Assembly (NCBI GenBank): GCA_035582835.1
Contig: JAYKAV010001887.1
Coordinates: forward strand, 2,826,769 to 2,890,768
Source of the DNA: Phoebastria nigripes
Taxonomy: Eukaryota; Chordata; Aves; Procellariiformes; Diomedeidae
DNA length: 64,000 nucleotides
Reading direction: 5' to 3'
The first letter of the stretch is position 1; each line of letters starts with the position of its first letter. Below the pieces are notes generated by a model. It saw only the letters and a program-made list of their open reading frames with translations. It did no database searches and was not told the DNA's origin. The position numbers and the translations under genes were made by a program. Of the stretch, positions 42,935-55,600 are shown piece after piece.

Positions 42935-43105
42935 AAACGAATTAAAAGGGAATGATTTCCCCAAACGGAGGCTGGGGGGAATCATCAGAAACAAATTAAA
43001 ATCAAAACAACTTTTCAGCAGGAAACAATGGAACAGATGTAATAATATTTATTACTGGAAACTGCTAAACATGCCAATTAATTTTGAAGGGACTTAAATG
43101 GATTA
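42935..43105. other. Candidate conserved non-coding element beside a CpG-rich edge
   Basis: A CpG-dense stretch at about 42840-42930 passes directly into an AT-rich block with AAACAAATTAAAATC, TGTAATAATATTTATTAC and GCCAATTAATTTTGAAG. A 152-codon plus frame from 42639 crosses the junction but resembles no known protein. Confidence 0.25.
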
Positions 43106-43547
43106 AGCCCTTTTTTACTGGAAAATATGGAGGAGTCATGAACCACAGCAATACCTTCAGCAATATAGATGTGTTTTCCTGGAAGCCTGTTCAGAAATCA
43201 AAGAAAAAAAAATCTGAAAAGCCCCAAACCAGACAATAATCTTTCTGTTGCATTAATTGTATCAATGCCCCCATTACTATACCTAGAAATATTAGGGGGA
43301 GGCAAAAATCAAACCACTATTTCCATGCATCAAGTTGGTCATTTCGGTCTGAACCAGAAAAGCACTTGAGTGGGGCCAAAATTGGCCACGTAAGCATTTT
43401 GTGATGCTCTAAGCACAGNAATAGTTTTAAGTTCATTCAGATGCTGAAAGTTGTACAGATGATTAAATGCTTAGACAGACCAGGGCATAGCCCTCCCCTG
43501 TTACCATATAGAGGTATTATTATTCAAAATAGGAAATAAGTATCCAT

Positions 43548-43564
43548 CTTTATTTATTTATTTT
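43548..43564 (+). repeat. Short (TTTA)n tract
   Basis: About four copies of TTTA in an AT-rich intergenic segment. Confidence 0.75.
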
Positions 43565-44930
43565 GACACAAGAACATGGAACTCCTTTCCCACAAAAACG
43601 TATAATGTTTAAAAAATGTTCATCCTACGTTGGGACGTAAAGTAAAACGTGAGCAAAAAAATATACAATAAACCAATTCAATTTTAGGAGCACTGAGAGT
43701 CATTTTTTTACTATTTTTTACATGCTCGCTTAGAAGACCTTCACCCACATTGCTTCCTGCCAGCATGCAGAAAGAGAATTGAGAAGTGCCTTTCTGGTAA
43801 GACTAGGAAATCAATTTAATTTTTCCAAAAGGAAATTAAAAGTACTTCACAGCACTGAAATTTGCCCATTGTAAATGTTGATTTTGCAAAGGGACGTTTT
43901 CCTTCAGAAAACTATCCAGAAACATTCTGCTCCACTTATCATCATTGCCTTCCCTTCCTTTCACATTTTATATAGCACTCCACATTTTCTTACGCAAAAT
44001 TGTCATGTTCCTCCCAAAATAGTACTATGTTTAGAGAGGTTATAAGGAGGTACTAATAAAATTGCAGTTATTTAAAGAGTACAAGATAAATATGACACAC
44101 ACACGCTCTCACAAATAGAAAGCAGCTGGAAGAATACTAACAATGTCAGGGTTATGTGTAAACTCCATTTTCCTATCAAAAACTATGGAAACAGAAAAAG
44201 AACTGAGAAAAATTTGCTGTTTGCTTAAGCTGAGACTTATTGCTGCTGATTCTGGATATGGCTCGTACAAGAAACAAAATTGCTTCACGTTTCAAGGCTT
44301 TGCTATTCTGATCTCAGCAAGCAAGTTTCATTCTGATTTCCTCCCTAATAGCTTAAATGTATTTTCTTTGGCAGATTCATAGCAGCTATGAAAATGTCTT
44401 GTCCCTAAATGCGAGCAGGTTTTCTTTTCCACAGTGACCTAAACCCCTGAGATTTTGTCCCGTTTATACATACTGAATAGTTGTTCAGTGGGAGCTTTGG
44501 CTCTGTAAGGAACCTAAGATGAGCCTTTTTCAACAAGGGCATGGTGGTATTTGAGCTATCCCTGCAGAGTCCTTCAACAGGCAACGGGGAGAGAGAGACA
44601 CCTCCAAAAACCGATCCATCTTAAACAAGTTATTTGGGAGGAAAGGAGGGAAACGGGCCATAAATTCAGTCTGGTCTTGCTCATCCCCACCTAAGGCCAG
44701 CCCTAAATGCCAAACATTGCCATCACGCAACAGCCACAGGAGCCATCCTTGCGGAAAGGGTTAAAAAACCCCCTCAAGTAACGAGAAGCGAGCCGCCTCG
44801 GGGCATTTCAGCTGTTGAAGTGCAGGTGTCACTTATGGAAACCTCACAAAATACAATCTTTTTCCTACCCCCAATACTAAAGTCCACAAGGAATTACTCT
44901 CACACTTACAACCAGATGCTGCAATCAACC

Positions 44931-45090
44931 GCTCTCNGAGAGCGGGGGGAAGGACCCACCGCATCTCACGGGCTGGCTTTCCTCAGGCGGAGGACACTCG
45001 GAGCCAGATTGCACTCCCGGTGACACCGGCGCAGCGACTCCGCTAGAAGCCGTGCGGCCGTGCTGGAGCGGTACCAAGGACACCGGAGCA
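44931..45090. other. Isolated CpG-rich patch
   Basis: About 17 CpG dinucleotides occur in 160 bp around CACCGGCGCAGCGACTCCGC and GAAGCCGTGCGGCCGTGCTG. The flanks are AT-rich and carry no coding exon I can recognise. Confidence 0.45.
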
Positions 45091-46699
45091 GGAGCTGGCC
45101 GCCTGTCTCTTACAGCAAGAGGCAGGCCATCGAGCCAGTTCGCTCTTATTTATGGGCTACTCCAGCAGCTAAACCCATTCAGTCGTATCCCTTCCTTGCT
45201 TATTAAATATTTGATTATTAACTCTAAATTCCTTGACTACGAGGACCTTTTTTAAGTATAGCTCAGGTGCAGGAAACGCTGCCAGCATGGTGCGTTGCTC
45301 ATTGCCTGCTTTCTCTGGGCGATGCCCTGTTTCCTCTGCCCTCCTTCAAGTGATGGGTGAAGCCTACAACATGTAATGGAAGTGGTTTAAATAGCCAATA
45401 CTGCTCTATATGCTGTATTGCTGGATGTAACGCCACTGAGCGATCAATCCTTTTATGCCCTCCTTGAGCACAAGGTACAGTAAGGCACCNCACTGCGTTC
45501 GTCAGCTCTGTCCCGTTGGAAGCTCAGCCTCCATGGCCAAAGCCAATGCCTTCAGATTGCTTTTTTCCANGGCTTTCGCTGCCCACGCATAGAAACACAC
45601 CCACAGGGGAGGCTGGACCCCGCTGACCTGGCAAGGGAGATGAGCGGGAGGTAGAAAACTTTTTAATAGAGTCTCCCAGCATCCAGCCATCACTTGCAGG
45701 GTACTTTCTGGAGCTTTAATCTGGACCAACATCAGTGATAGCCAATAACCCCACCTTCACAGGTCTGTCCGCCTCCATTTCCAACCCATTTATACCCTTG
45801 CAGCTATTCAAACAAATACTCCAGAAAAACATCTTTTTTTTCCATATCAGCATCTCTTCACTGGATAAAAGCCTAAGACAGCAGATTTCAGAGAAATTAA
45901 GAAATTACGCTGCTTGAAAAGGGTAATGATATTCATCACCATAAGCTAAGATTCAAATTGACATTGTGGTAGAGGCAATAAGGCATGAGCTGCTTCCAGC
46001 CCACATTTCTTAAACCAAATACACAGCAAGGAGCATGGTGAGGAGGAGGAGGAGAGGCTGAAGGCGCCCATTGCTGCCATGTGGTGCCCACACGACTGGT
46101 GCTCGCAGCTCTCTGCTCAACCATCCCCTGTTTAAAGGAGGGCCATATCCACCCCAGAAACCTGTGTGTACATGGGAGAAAAGCAAAGCAATGTGATACT
46201 CGTTTGGCTCAGTCCCTGGAGAGGTCATGTTTTACTAAATTAATAATCTTTTTAGACCTGTTCAGCTTCTTAGGAAACTAATCCAGACAAGCCCAAAAGT
46301 ACTAATAACATTTCAGTCTGGGCTTGAAGAGAGATTAGAGAACATTTATTTTGCTTCCAGTATTTTCTGATTGCTCCCAACCTTTCTTTGCACAAGCATC
46401 TAAATGAGGAAATACGAACAAAAAGACTAAGTAGTAGGGTTTATGTTGAATTAAATTCCGCTGGGGAAAAAAAATCAAGCCAACTTCAGTAAAATTGATC
46501 CACTTAACATTCAACAAAATAAATATACAGGAATANGCTTAGCTATGCATGTAGAAAATTGGGGATTTATAGGTCCGTATTTCAAAACTACGGCAATGAA
46601 CTTCTTCATCTGCCACNTAAATCTTAGCTCCCAGCTCACCTCCAACCCACAGAAAACTGTCATACTTGAAGTTTCCTGCTTTGATTGGTTTTGGGTTGG

Positions 46700-46714
46700 T
46701 TTTTTTTTTTTTTT
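46700..46714 (+). repeat. T homopolymer
   Basis: Fifteen T residues after GGGTTGG. No associated element recognised. Confidence 0.85.
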
Positions 46715-47914
46715 GATCCCTCAGCATGAGCATGTTGACCCAGGTGATGGAGAGCACCACCTAATCTGGATTTTTTTAATCATGGAATAAAACTCAACTT
46801 TCTCCTAAAATCCTACCTTTGGCCTGAAATCCAGCGTAAATATATCAAGGCAAAGGACAGTGGGAACGCTCAGAAATGCAGATCTGGAATTCAGATTGCT
46901 CTGACTGCTCTGCCCGTGCCCACGGGGCTCAGGGAGACGGCAGAGTGTTTTATTGCCCACAGAACAATTTATGAAAGGAGAGCGGCTGTACAGGAAACGT
47001 CGCAAGGTGAAAACAGCAAGTAGTAATGGCTNGGGAATAAAAATAAACCAGGTTTGTGGGGGGAGAACTGCGGTGAGGTGTGTTTGCTTTAAGCATCGCT
47101 GCAAAAATATCTTGTTTAGAAACTGCTTTAGTGACACAGCCCAACATAGTGCCTGGGAAATCAATACCAGGAACCAGCGAATTCACGTTATCCACTATTG
47201 GGTCTTGCTCAGATTTATTGGCTGATAAGTGGATCATGCAAGTAGGTATAAAGCCGTAACCAGATTATGTGTGAATGATAAGGAGGTTATAGTCTATAAG
47301 GAAGCACAGTGCAGCCCAGGAAAAGGCTCTGGTGATTAATGGCAGCAAGGCACTGCAGTGGTTTACATAGCGCTTGGCAGTGGGACAAAATGCAAAAGCC
47401 GGATGAGATTGTGTTAGAGACATGAAAATAGAGGTGTGGGGCCAGTTTCACTCAACCTGCAATAGAGAGAGATAAATTATGCCTGTCAGCACCCACCAGG
47501 CCCTAGGACTAGCATATTCCCCCGTGACCCTCGTTAGGTTTTCCCCTTGGCTGGTGCCTGCCCCGCAGCCCTGCAAANGAGAGCTGCAGCCGCTGCGTTT
47601 CATGGGGGCAGACCCATCGTGCCTGTAACTCCTGCACGCCAAGAGAGGAAAAGGATGTTTATTGGGGCTATTGCATTGATTATGCAAATTTCACCCTGTT
47701 TAAATTATTTCAAAGCCTTGAAAATCCACAGTGGGATTTTTAAAAGAACCAGTCATGCAATTTTGTCCCCACAAGCCCATGGTACAGGGATCCAGGAACA
47801 CTTCCCAGCCCCGGGATGGGGCTGTGTCACCTTTGCCTTTCTGTCCCCGTGCATCTTTTTTCCCACTGGGAAAGAAACCCAGGCATGTGGGTTGGAAAGG
47901 AGCTGTGATACCTG

Positions 47915-47927
47915 CATATATATATAT
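47915..47927 (+). repeat. Short (TA)n tract
   Basis: Six TA copies. A second AT-rich patch with TATATATATA lies about 120 bp to the right, at 48031-48052. Confidence 0.8.
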
Positions 47928-49720
47928 GTTTAATATTAGAGTATTGTGAGTCTGTCTTGGGAAACAAATGTTTACTTGCTCTAGTGCAAGGAAGGTTCAT
48001 GTTAATTCTGAGTAATTATATTGAATATTTATTTTTATATTATATATATAATAGTTTACAATCTTTGTTTGAAGTCGTTAACCCTCCACCTATTTTTGGA
48101 AGTTAATTGGCACTGCTACTTCACAGACGGGGAGAGCAAGAGAAGAGGGCAGCACATCATTTCCACACTGAGCCACAAGCTGGGGACGGGCAGCCATGGC
48201 CCCGGGCTGCGCCCCAAGCTGGGTTTGTCCTGGGGCTCTGCTCTGCCAGCCTGGGGCCCCAGCTCTCGAGCATCATGCGGGCTGGAAACAGCCCCAGGAG
48301 CTTTGGGAACCTGGCAGTGACAGAGTGGAGACAAGCAAAGAAAGATGCCATGGACACCACCCTAGGAACAGAAGAAGAAAATCTTTCTGTAGGGGCAGGA
48401 AAGCATAAATGAATGCAGAAGTCGTCCTTAGGGCTTTTTTTAGCCCTTGCAGCCCCCCTCTCTCTAAAGGAAGGCTCCAGGCAGGACCACAGGCTGTATT
48501 TCAAACTCCTGTGGAGGTGAATACTCGCATGCATAGCACAGCGGTGTTAAACAGTGATTTCAGACCTTCCCCATCTCCTGCATGCCACGGAAAAAATCAG
48601 CCGGATACAGGTGCCCAGCCCAGAAATTGTCTGAGTGATATTAGCCCTCTGTTAAACTCAGCTGGAAATAGCTATCAAGTTTAAATATTTATTGTGGGAG
48701 AAGAGAGAGACAGTGCAATCACNTAACTTCATTTCTGTAAGAACGTGGCTAAAACTGCTCACATTACCAGGTTACTAAAATGCTGCCTTGGTGCAGGATA
48801 CCTTCATCATGCCTCAAATAATTGCATGTTTAATCTGCTCAAGAGAGGCAAAATTTAGGGAGGTATTTAACATAGCTGACATCTGTCTTACTATATTATG
48901 AAGCATTTTTTAATAAATCAAATTCTTGACTATAAGACACAAGTCTTAACATGAGAAACAAAACAGCCGAGGAAAGGCATCCGCGTAGACTCAGGCTGAA
49001 CATATATCAAACCCACAGGGTCCTGAGCAACAATAGCCAGAGCTATCAGCAACCTACCCATTGTCATAAATAATGTTTTGACAAAAATGAATACAGAAAG
49101 GGATTTGTCAAGTTAGTTTTCCTTCATGGGTCAAAGTCAGGGATGATTTATAGTACACATCTTGAACAAATTAGGGAAAAAGACACAAGATTTGGCCAAT
49201 GAGTTTGTTAAAATTATGCATGAAAAGAACCAGAATATTCTGTAGTGGAGCTTCAACTGAGGGAGTTACGCTGACTTATGTGTCCCGAAGATCTGATATG
49301 TGGTTTATACTGTTCAAGGCATGCCCCAAATGACGTGCAACACGCTGTCAATCCCATCAATCCCACATCCAGCAAACTCCAACATGGAAATCAGAGAGCG
49401 GAAATTGCTATTTTTGCTTCTACTTTTTTTGCTTACTTGGCTTCCATCGGCTTTCGAGCAAGCGGGACTACTCATGGTGACATTACAGAGGTGAATATTT
49501 ATATCTAAACAAGAAATTGGTTTTAATGCATCTTTTTGTTTAGTCCTGGTAAGGAGCGGTACTGAGTGATCNCCATGCCCATCACAAGCTGGAAGTTTAG
49601 GTGCTGTGTTTTGGGTATTGAAACGTTCAAGAGCAGAAAAGCAGAACATTGCAAAGCAAGACCTNGGTCTGGAGAACACCTGGAGGACCCTTTTGAAGCA
49701 TAAATACATTAAAACACGTG

Positions 49721-49742
49721 CCTGCCCTGCCCTGCCCTGCCC
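49721..49742 (+). repeat. (CCTGC)n pentanucleotide repeat
   Basis: Just over four copies of CCTGC, then CCGGCAGCG. This is a small GC-rich minisatellite seed in otherwise mixed sequence. Confidence 0.85.
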
Positions 49743-52588
49743 GGCAGCGAGGGGTTGGGCTCCCTGGGCCGTTGCAGAGGTAGGAACTCCCCACCGCGGT
49801 CTGTGCACCCAGAAGCAGACCTGATTTCTGCCTCAGTCATTAGGATTGTTGTAATTTGCACTGCAGTTGTCATTTTGCTTCTCCTCCCACTCCGACTTTT
49901 CTCTGTAAATGTTTGAACTACGGCTATCTACAGACTTGCTTTCATTTTTAATGTTACAAATACTGTACAGGTTTGAACCACAGCAAACACGGATGCACTG
50001 CAGAAAACATTTGCTCTTTNCCCTTCGAGGCTGGAGAAAACAAAGCAAAGGGCGTTAAGCTCAAGGCTACTGTAAACCTCTACCCATTTCTTCTTTTTTT
50101 CCCCACAATGACAGGGAATNCTTTAAATTTGGACCTAATGTGCACCATGGCTGCATTTGCTAGAGAAAGACTACGTGCAAAATCCAGTTGCCTCACCCTG
50201 GAAATTGTCTCCTAGCAGCACAAAACAGAAGATAAAGAATGTTAAAAGATCAACTTGTCTTATCATGCTTTTGCTCCAGATGGATTTGTGCAGACAGAGG
50301 CACAAATTATACCTTAAAACAACGGGTTGTAGACATTGAGAAAACAATTACAGCACCTTTTTCCCCGTCTGGTCTCATCAGCCAGATTCCCATCTCTGCA
50401 ACTCCAGGTGTAACACCAAACCAAACTACACACGAGGCCAGGGATGCAGTAAAGGGCTGGAATGGAAATCCCTGGTGTTAGTTATACCCAGAGGACAGAG
50501 GCAGGCCCAGAGGTGTACGAAAGTTAATATAAGAGGCTTTAAAAGTGACATTGGTGTGCTTTATCCTCAGCTGTCGTCTGCTGCTGCATCCAGAGTTTAC
50601 CAAAGAAATAAAAGAGGAATTTCTGAGAAACTCAGCGTAACTGCAAATACCCTTGAACATAATTATGGGGGTGAAGGGAAGGGAGGAAAATCGTCACTTA
50701 GCTTGAACTGGACCGTTTTAAGAGCTTCTTCAGGAAAAACAAGGCCACTCTGTCCTACACATACAAGTCAAATTAGTGATTATGTTCTTGGCCTCCTGAC
50801 CAACTAGCATGATCGTGGATACAAGATCAGGCTAGTGTTGTGGGAAAGGCAAACCTATCCTGGTTTTTTTCTTTCTGCAGCCAGCCTTACCCAATAGCTT
50901 ATTTGGAGCTATTTACGTGCTGAAGAAATTAGCACGTTGGGTACAACGTGGGTTTGTTTGGGTACAAACACATCTAAAGGCTGTGTGGGCTGCTTCTTAT
51001 ACTTAGAAACTGTATTTTGCTATTCAAGAGCATTAAAGAATTCAATTTTCACTTCCGGAGAGCGTTTCCCAGGCGACTTTCTTCCGCTGCCCTGCTCCGG
51101 TGAGGAACANCAAGAGCCGCTGCAGATCTTTGAAGAGTCGGCCAATAATTTCAATGTCTCCTTGGCAAAAACAGACCCCGCAAAGCAGTCATCCCACCTG
51201 ACAGCTTCAGAGCGAAGGGGTGGGCTGCGCGGGGAGCGGGGGCACAGCTGCATTCGCAGCAGAACAGCCTTTCCCAAGCCAGGCACTAAATGCAATTAGA
51301 GAGAACAGAATATCCCAAGTATAAGATATCAAAACAAAACACGTTCAAACGCTGGAAGCCAAGCGTGGGGCAAGGCTGAGATTGTTTGGAGCTGGCCTCC
51401 TTTCTGCTGGCACCCACCGCTCGCAGACACGGAGAGCAATGCTGTTTAAAAGCTTTCTCCTGTTGTTCTCCGCATTTGTAGGGAGCTTCAGTTTTGGAGT
51501 TTTAACTGCCTGTTATTGAAGTGGAGGTATTCTTACTGCTAAAATGTGGCTCCTGTGTCACCAAAGTGCCATATATATGGAAATTTCACTATGGCAAGGG
51601 GAAGAGGTGCTGCATGGCACAGCCAAACTCATTGCTAAGGGGAAAGAAAAGCCCACCGAGATGCTTGGAAGGGAAACCATGCCTAATCTAGCTGATATCA
51701 CCCGCAAATATGTGCAAAGCACCAGAGATACAAATCGTAATGAAGAATTTATGAAGGTGAAGGAGTTAATTAGAGAGACCTCAGTCTTAAGAAACTATGA
51801 CAGTAGCACAAAGATAAACCATTCATTTTGGCCTCTGGCAGCACTTGCCCGCTACCAGCTAGCTGGTTGAGACTTCAGACCAGGGGCTTGTACATCAGGG
51901 CAGGAGCAAAACCAGACTGTTTGTGCTCACACGGAGAGGAGGTGCCTTTGGCAGCAGCATGTGGCTGCAAAAACCTTCACTCTTTGCCTACGGGAGGCCA
52001 GCGCTGGCTGGAGCCGATCACCAACCACTGATTGCTGGTGCCAAAAGGACAGGGCAACCACCCCTTTACCCGAGAATGGGAAGATTATTTTTTCAGTCTC
52101 CAGTGCAAGAGTTTTCACATTGATTTCCAGCTGGGCAGAGTTTTGGTGGTTGTAGAAGCAGCCATGGGAGCATAGGACACATGCACAGCACAGCAATGCC
52201 CCAGAGCTATGGAGCGGGCACAGCAATCTGCTTTAAAAGAAGAAGAAACAAAACCACATCTGGCCTCCAGGGAAATGTGGGGACCAGAGCTACTGCTGGG
52301 AATGAAGCCTCACGGAAAGCACTTCTTTCTCTGAGGGCAAGTCAGTTAGGAGACGAAATGCCAAAGCCCACGGCAAATCTGAAGTCCCAGAAAGGGTCTG
52401 TTTAAAGGCATGAGGACTGTGACTCCAGAAGCGTTACAGAAATGTTGAAAGGGAAGGATGGAGATCCTTTTCTCTATCTTGGTTCTGAGCATCTACAATG
52501 CTGCTTTGTTAATGGGCCTGGAGAAGGATGGTGTGTGCAGCTCAGCCTCTATGAGATGCTGATACCAATCAGTTGACATAGCTGTTAT

Positions 52589-52651
52589 GATAGAATCATA
52601 GAATTGCTTCAGTTGGAAGGGACCTTTAAAGGTCATCTAGTCCAACCCCCA
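52589..52651 (-). mobile_element. CR1 LINE 3'-end fragment
   Basis: The plus strand shows ATAGAATCATAGAATTG, then TTGGAAGGGACCTTTAAAGG, then TCATCTAGTCCAACCCCC. This is the reverse complement of the conserved CR1 3' end, which carries TTGGACTAGATGA and terminal ATTCTATGAT repeats. The element is therefore on the minus strand, with its 3' terminus at the left end. About 200 bp to the right (to about 52860) could be older CR1 3' sequence but is too diverged for me to claim. It is a 5'-truncated, non-autonomous copy, as most CR1 insertions are. Confidence 0.9.
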
Positions 52652-55600
52652 TGATGTGTCTGGACTCACGGCTCTGATAACCTGGACCTCGAACCCTGCG
52701 GGAAGCCATGCTCTGGCAGATGCTGTGGCTCTGCATGGTTTCTGAAGAGCACCAAGGGAGGAGACATCCAGTAGCATCCCACCGCTTGTACCTGAAATGG
52801 ATCGTTTCCTTTTGAATCCCTGTGGGGGATCAGCGTCTATCACGGGTTTCATCTTTGCAGTCATGAGTTATCCGTGTCTGTTAAAAATATAAGAGAATAT
52901 TTGATCCCCTGAAGGGAAAATTTCCCAATTCACCATATGAAATAACCTGTAAAGCAGCATTTCCTTTGATTTCTCATTTCCTTTTATTTTTCCATTGATC
53001 TCATCACATTCTCTCGTCGTCTCATCTTATAGAGCAAGGCAAGAGGACAGCTAATCTGTTTTCCCTCTGCCCCTCTTAATGTCTTCTTGATTGAAATTCA
53101 CATTAACTCTTAGGTACCCTAATCTCAGAGAGCATCCATAAAGCCATGTCCACTTCTATAAAATTCAGCTGCTCTGAAACTTCTCTTTCAAGCCACTGAG
53201 ATATGGGGAGCTCTCAGGAATGGGACAGATACTTGCATAATCCTTAGCATGTACCCAAAGAAGTGATGGCTGCTGAGTGTCTCTACATCACTGGCTATTT
53301 TCAGTCTTTTCCAGATCATGCAGCCCCCGGCGAGATGTTTAGCTGTGTTACTGTGGCTTTGATTAGCTGCATTAGCCCCACTTGGGGAGCAAGGCTGTCC
53401 ATGGGCTGGCTGTCACATGTGGAAGGTTGGGACCAAGATGCGGCGGCTGTGTCCGATTACACCAAGTTTCTCCAAAATCTTCCTGGGGACAGAGTGATGC
53501 TCTGACACTGCGGACGAAGGGAAGGAGAGAGGCGTACTGCATGCCTGTGAGCCTCCTGGCTTCTTCTTTCAAAGGTGAGCTGCTAGCACGAAGCCAGCCC
53601 CATCTGCAACGGGGACAACCTCGGGCACTAACCCTCTCCTGCAGCATTAGGGCTCCAGAGCACCACTTCTGCTTCCAAATCGCTTTAGCAACAACTGCCT
53701 GCCTTTTCAGAAACAGCCAATTGCCAAGAGAGGCTGCCAAAGGCCTTTGGAAAGAATCACAAGCCNGACATATTTTTGTCCCCGAGAGTGAAAGCGGCAG
53801 AGCCCTGAATTTGGGGGAGACACCTAAGGCGGCTCGCAGAGAGCAGAGGCTGCACCACCAGTTTGCCAGTCCCTGTCCCAGTCCCGCTGCTGATGCGCAG
53901 CCCCACGACATCGTTGTATTTGGCATTTATAGATTTTATCAGCTCTGTTTTGTTCTCTAGCTGATTTCTCATTTAATTTCAACAACAAAAAACAGTGCTT
54001 CTACACTAATGTGCCATCCTTTTGCAATTTTTTGGATTATTAATAAAAAAATAAAAAGCTCATATCTACCTACTCAGGGATATGACAGTGCAGTAAAGCA
54101 GAGCATGAATTTTCTGTCCTTTAGCTATTCTTGGTGCAGGCATCCTCAGCACCAGCCAAGCAGGAGGGGGTAACCCGGCATGCAGAGAGGAGGGGGATGC
54201 TACGCAGTGGCACTTGCTGTTTCCCTCCCCGTTCTCACCCCGTGATCANCCACAATCCTGGCGGAACCACCGTGCTTTTAGGGACTGATGGACTTAAGAG
54301 TATTTGCTGGCAAACTGGGCTGTGGAGTGCTTGGCCTTGCTTTTTTGCAGCCCACCCAGACCACACATGAAGGAGACATGGGTGACGTGGAAGAGTCACA
54401 CCTGAGCATGCAACCAGGTGGAAAACCTGCAGAAAGTGGGCAAATCCAGCCTCAGAAGGGCTCAGAGCAATGAGGCACTCTCCACCAAGTCCTTACCAAT
54501 TATACCACTGCCGGGAGAGGTGCAAGCCCAGTTAAATTGGGAAGGGGGATGCTGCAGAGCCCTCCGGACAGGGGGAGGTGGAAGATGCAGAGAGAAGAGC
54601 TTCACCACAGCCAGGTTCGGGCTGCGCCGGCAGGAATGCCTCTTGGTTTACTTGCACAAATTTCAGTTGTTTTATTTGCAGAATGAACTGATTTTCTTAG
54701 GAAAACTGGGAATAACAACTATAAACTCACCCCCCCAAGTGCTATGGTAATTAAGCTTTTATCTGAGTAGATAAAATAATTAACATATTTATTACTCAGA
54801 AGAAAAAAATNATTTTATGATTGATTGCAGCCTACTAATCTTCCATCAAATATTCAAAGTCTGCATTATTAGGTCATTCATTTTATTTGTTTTTAAAGAT
54901 GTTACATATGTTTTCTATCCCAAGGAGGGGGGGTGGAAATCAGCATATGAAAAATTCCCATCATTACTAACACACAGCTCAGGAGAAAACGAACAGAGAT
55001 GGGGAGCACCCATCCTGTCTGCAGAAGACGGGGCTTCATTAAGCTTGCAATGGCTTTTTGCACATTACAGAAAGCATGCAGAGCCCCATAGGCACCTACA
55101 GATGCTGTGGCTTTGTGCCCAAGCCAGACTTGGTGCCGCTGCAGTGCTTGGTCCCGGCACTCTCGCGCCTGCATGCGCCCACCTCCGATTGCACCACGGG
55201 CACTCCTGCACGCTTCATCTGCCTGCCATCACAGGAGATGCCATGAGATGATTTACCTCCATACTTAATCGCTCTAAATTATGGGCATTTTTATCTAATG
55301 GCTTTAATTCTCGGTTCTGGGAANTTTCGTTGCTGTGGTTACTGGGCAAGTGTAAGCAGCTCGCAGTTACCCTGGAGCAAGCTCATAAAGAAACCTCCCA
55401 AAGTCTGCAGAGGAGACCCTCCATTGAGTGCTGCATTCACACACTCACAGGGTTTTGGGGCAGGTTTTTTTGGAAACGTGAAGCCACAAGTCCAAAAAAA
55501 GAAGCCAGGAGCCACCAGAGACAGAATAACCATAAAACACATCGCGGTAGTCATTGCTTCTTCCTGGCGGGGAAGTCATCCCCTTCTTAGTCATTCCCTC

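Larger units (their letters stand above)
28546..44930. other. Intergenic DNA, no supported gene
   Basis: Unique sequence with the twin A-tracts near 30.4 kb and candidate regulatory blocks near 31.1, 39.7 and 43.0 kb. It contains the longest open frame in the window, 222 codons on plus at 36934-37602, for which I recognise no domain, signal peptide or splice pattern. Confidence 0.7.
45091..52588. other. Intergenic DNA, no supported gene
   Basis: Unique sequence with short simple repeats and a relatively high number of isolated N bases. Frames of up to 164 codons (minus, 49314-49808) contain N bases and are unrecognised. A 108-codon plus frame at 51544-51870 reads a plain mixed-composition peptide without a known motif. 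Confidence 0.7.
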
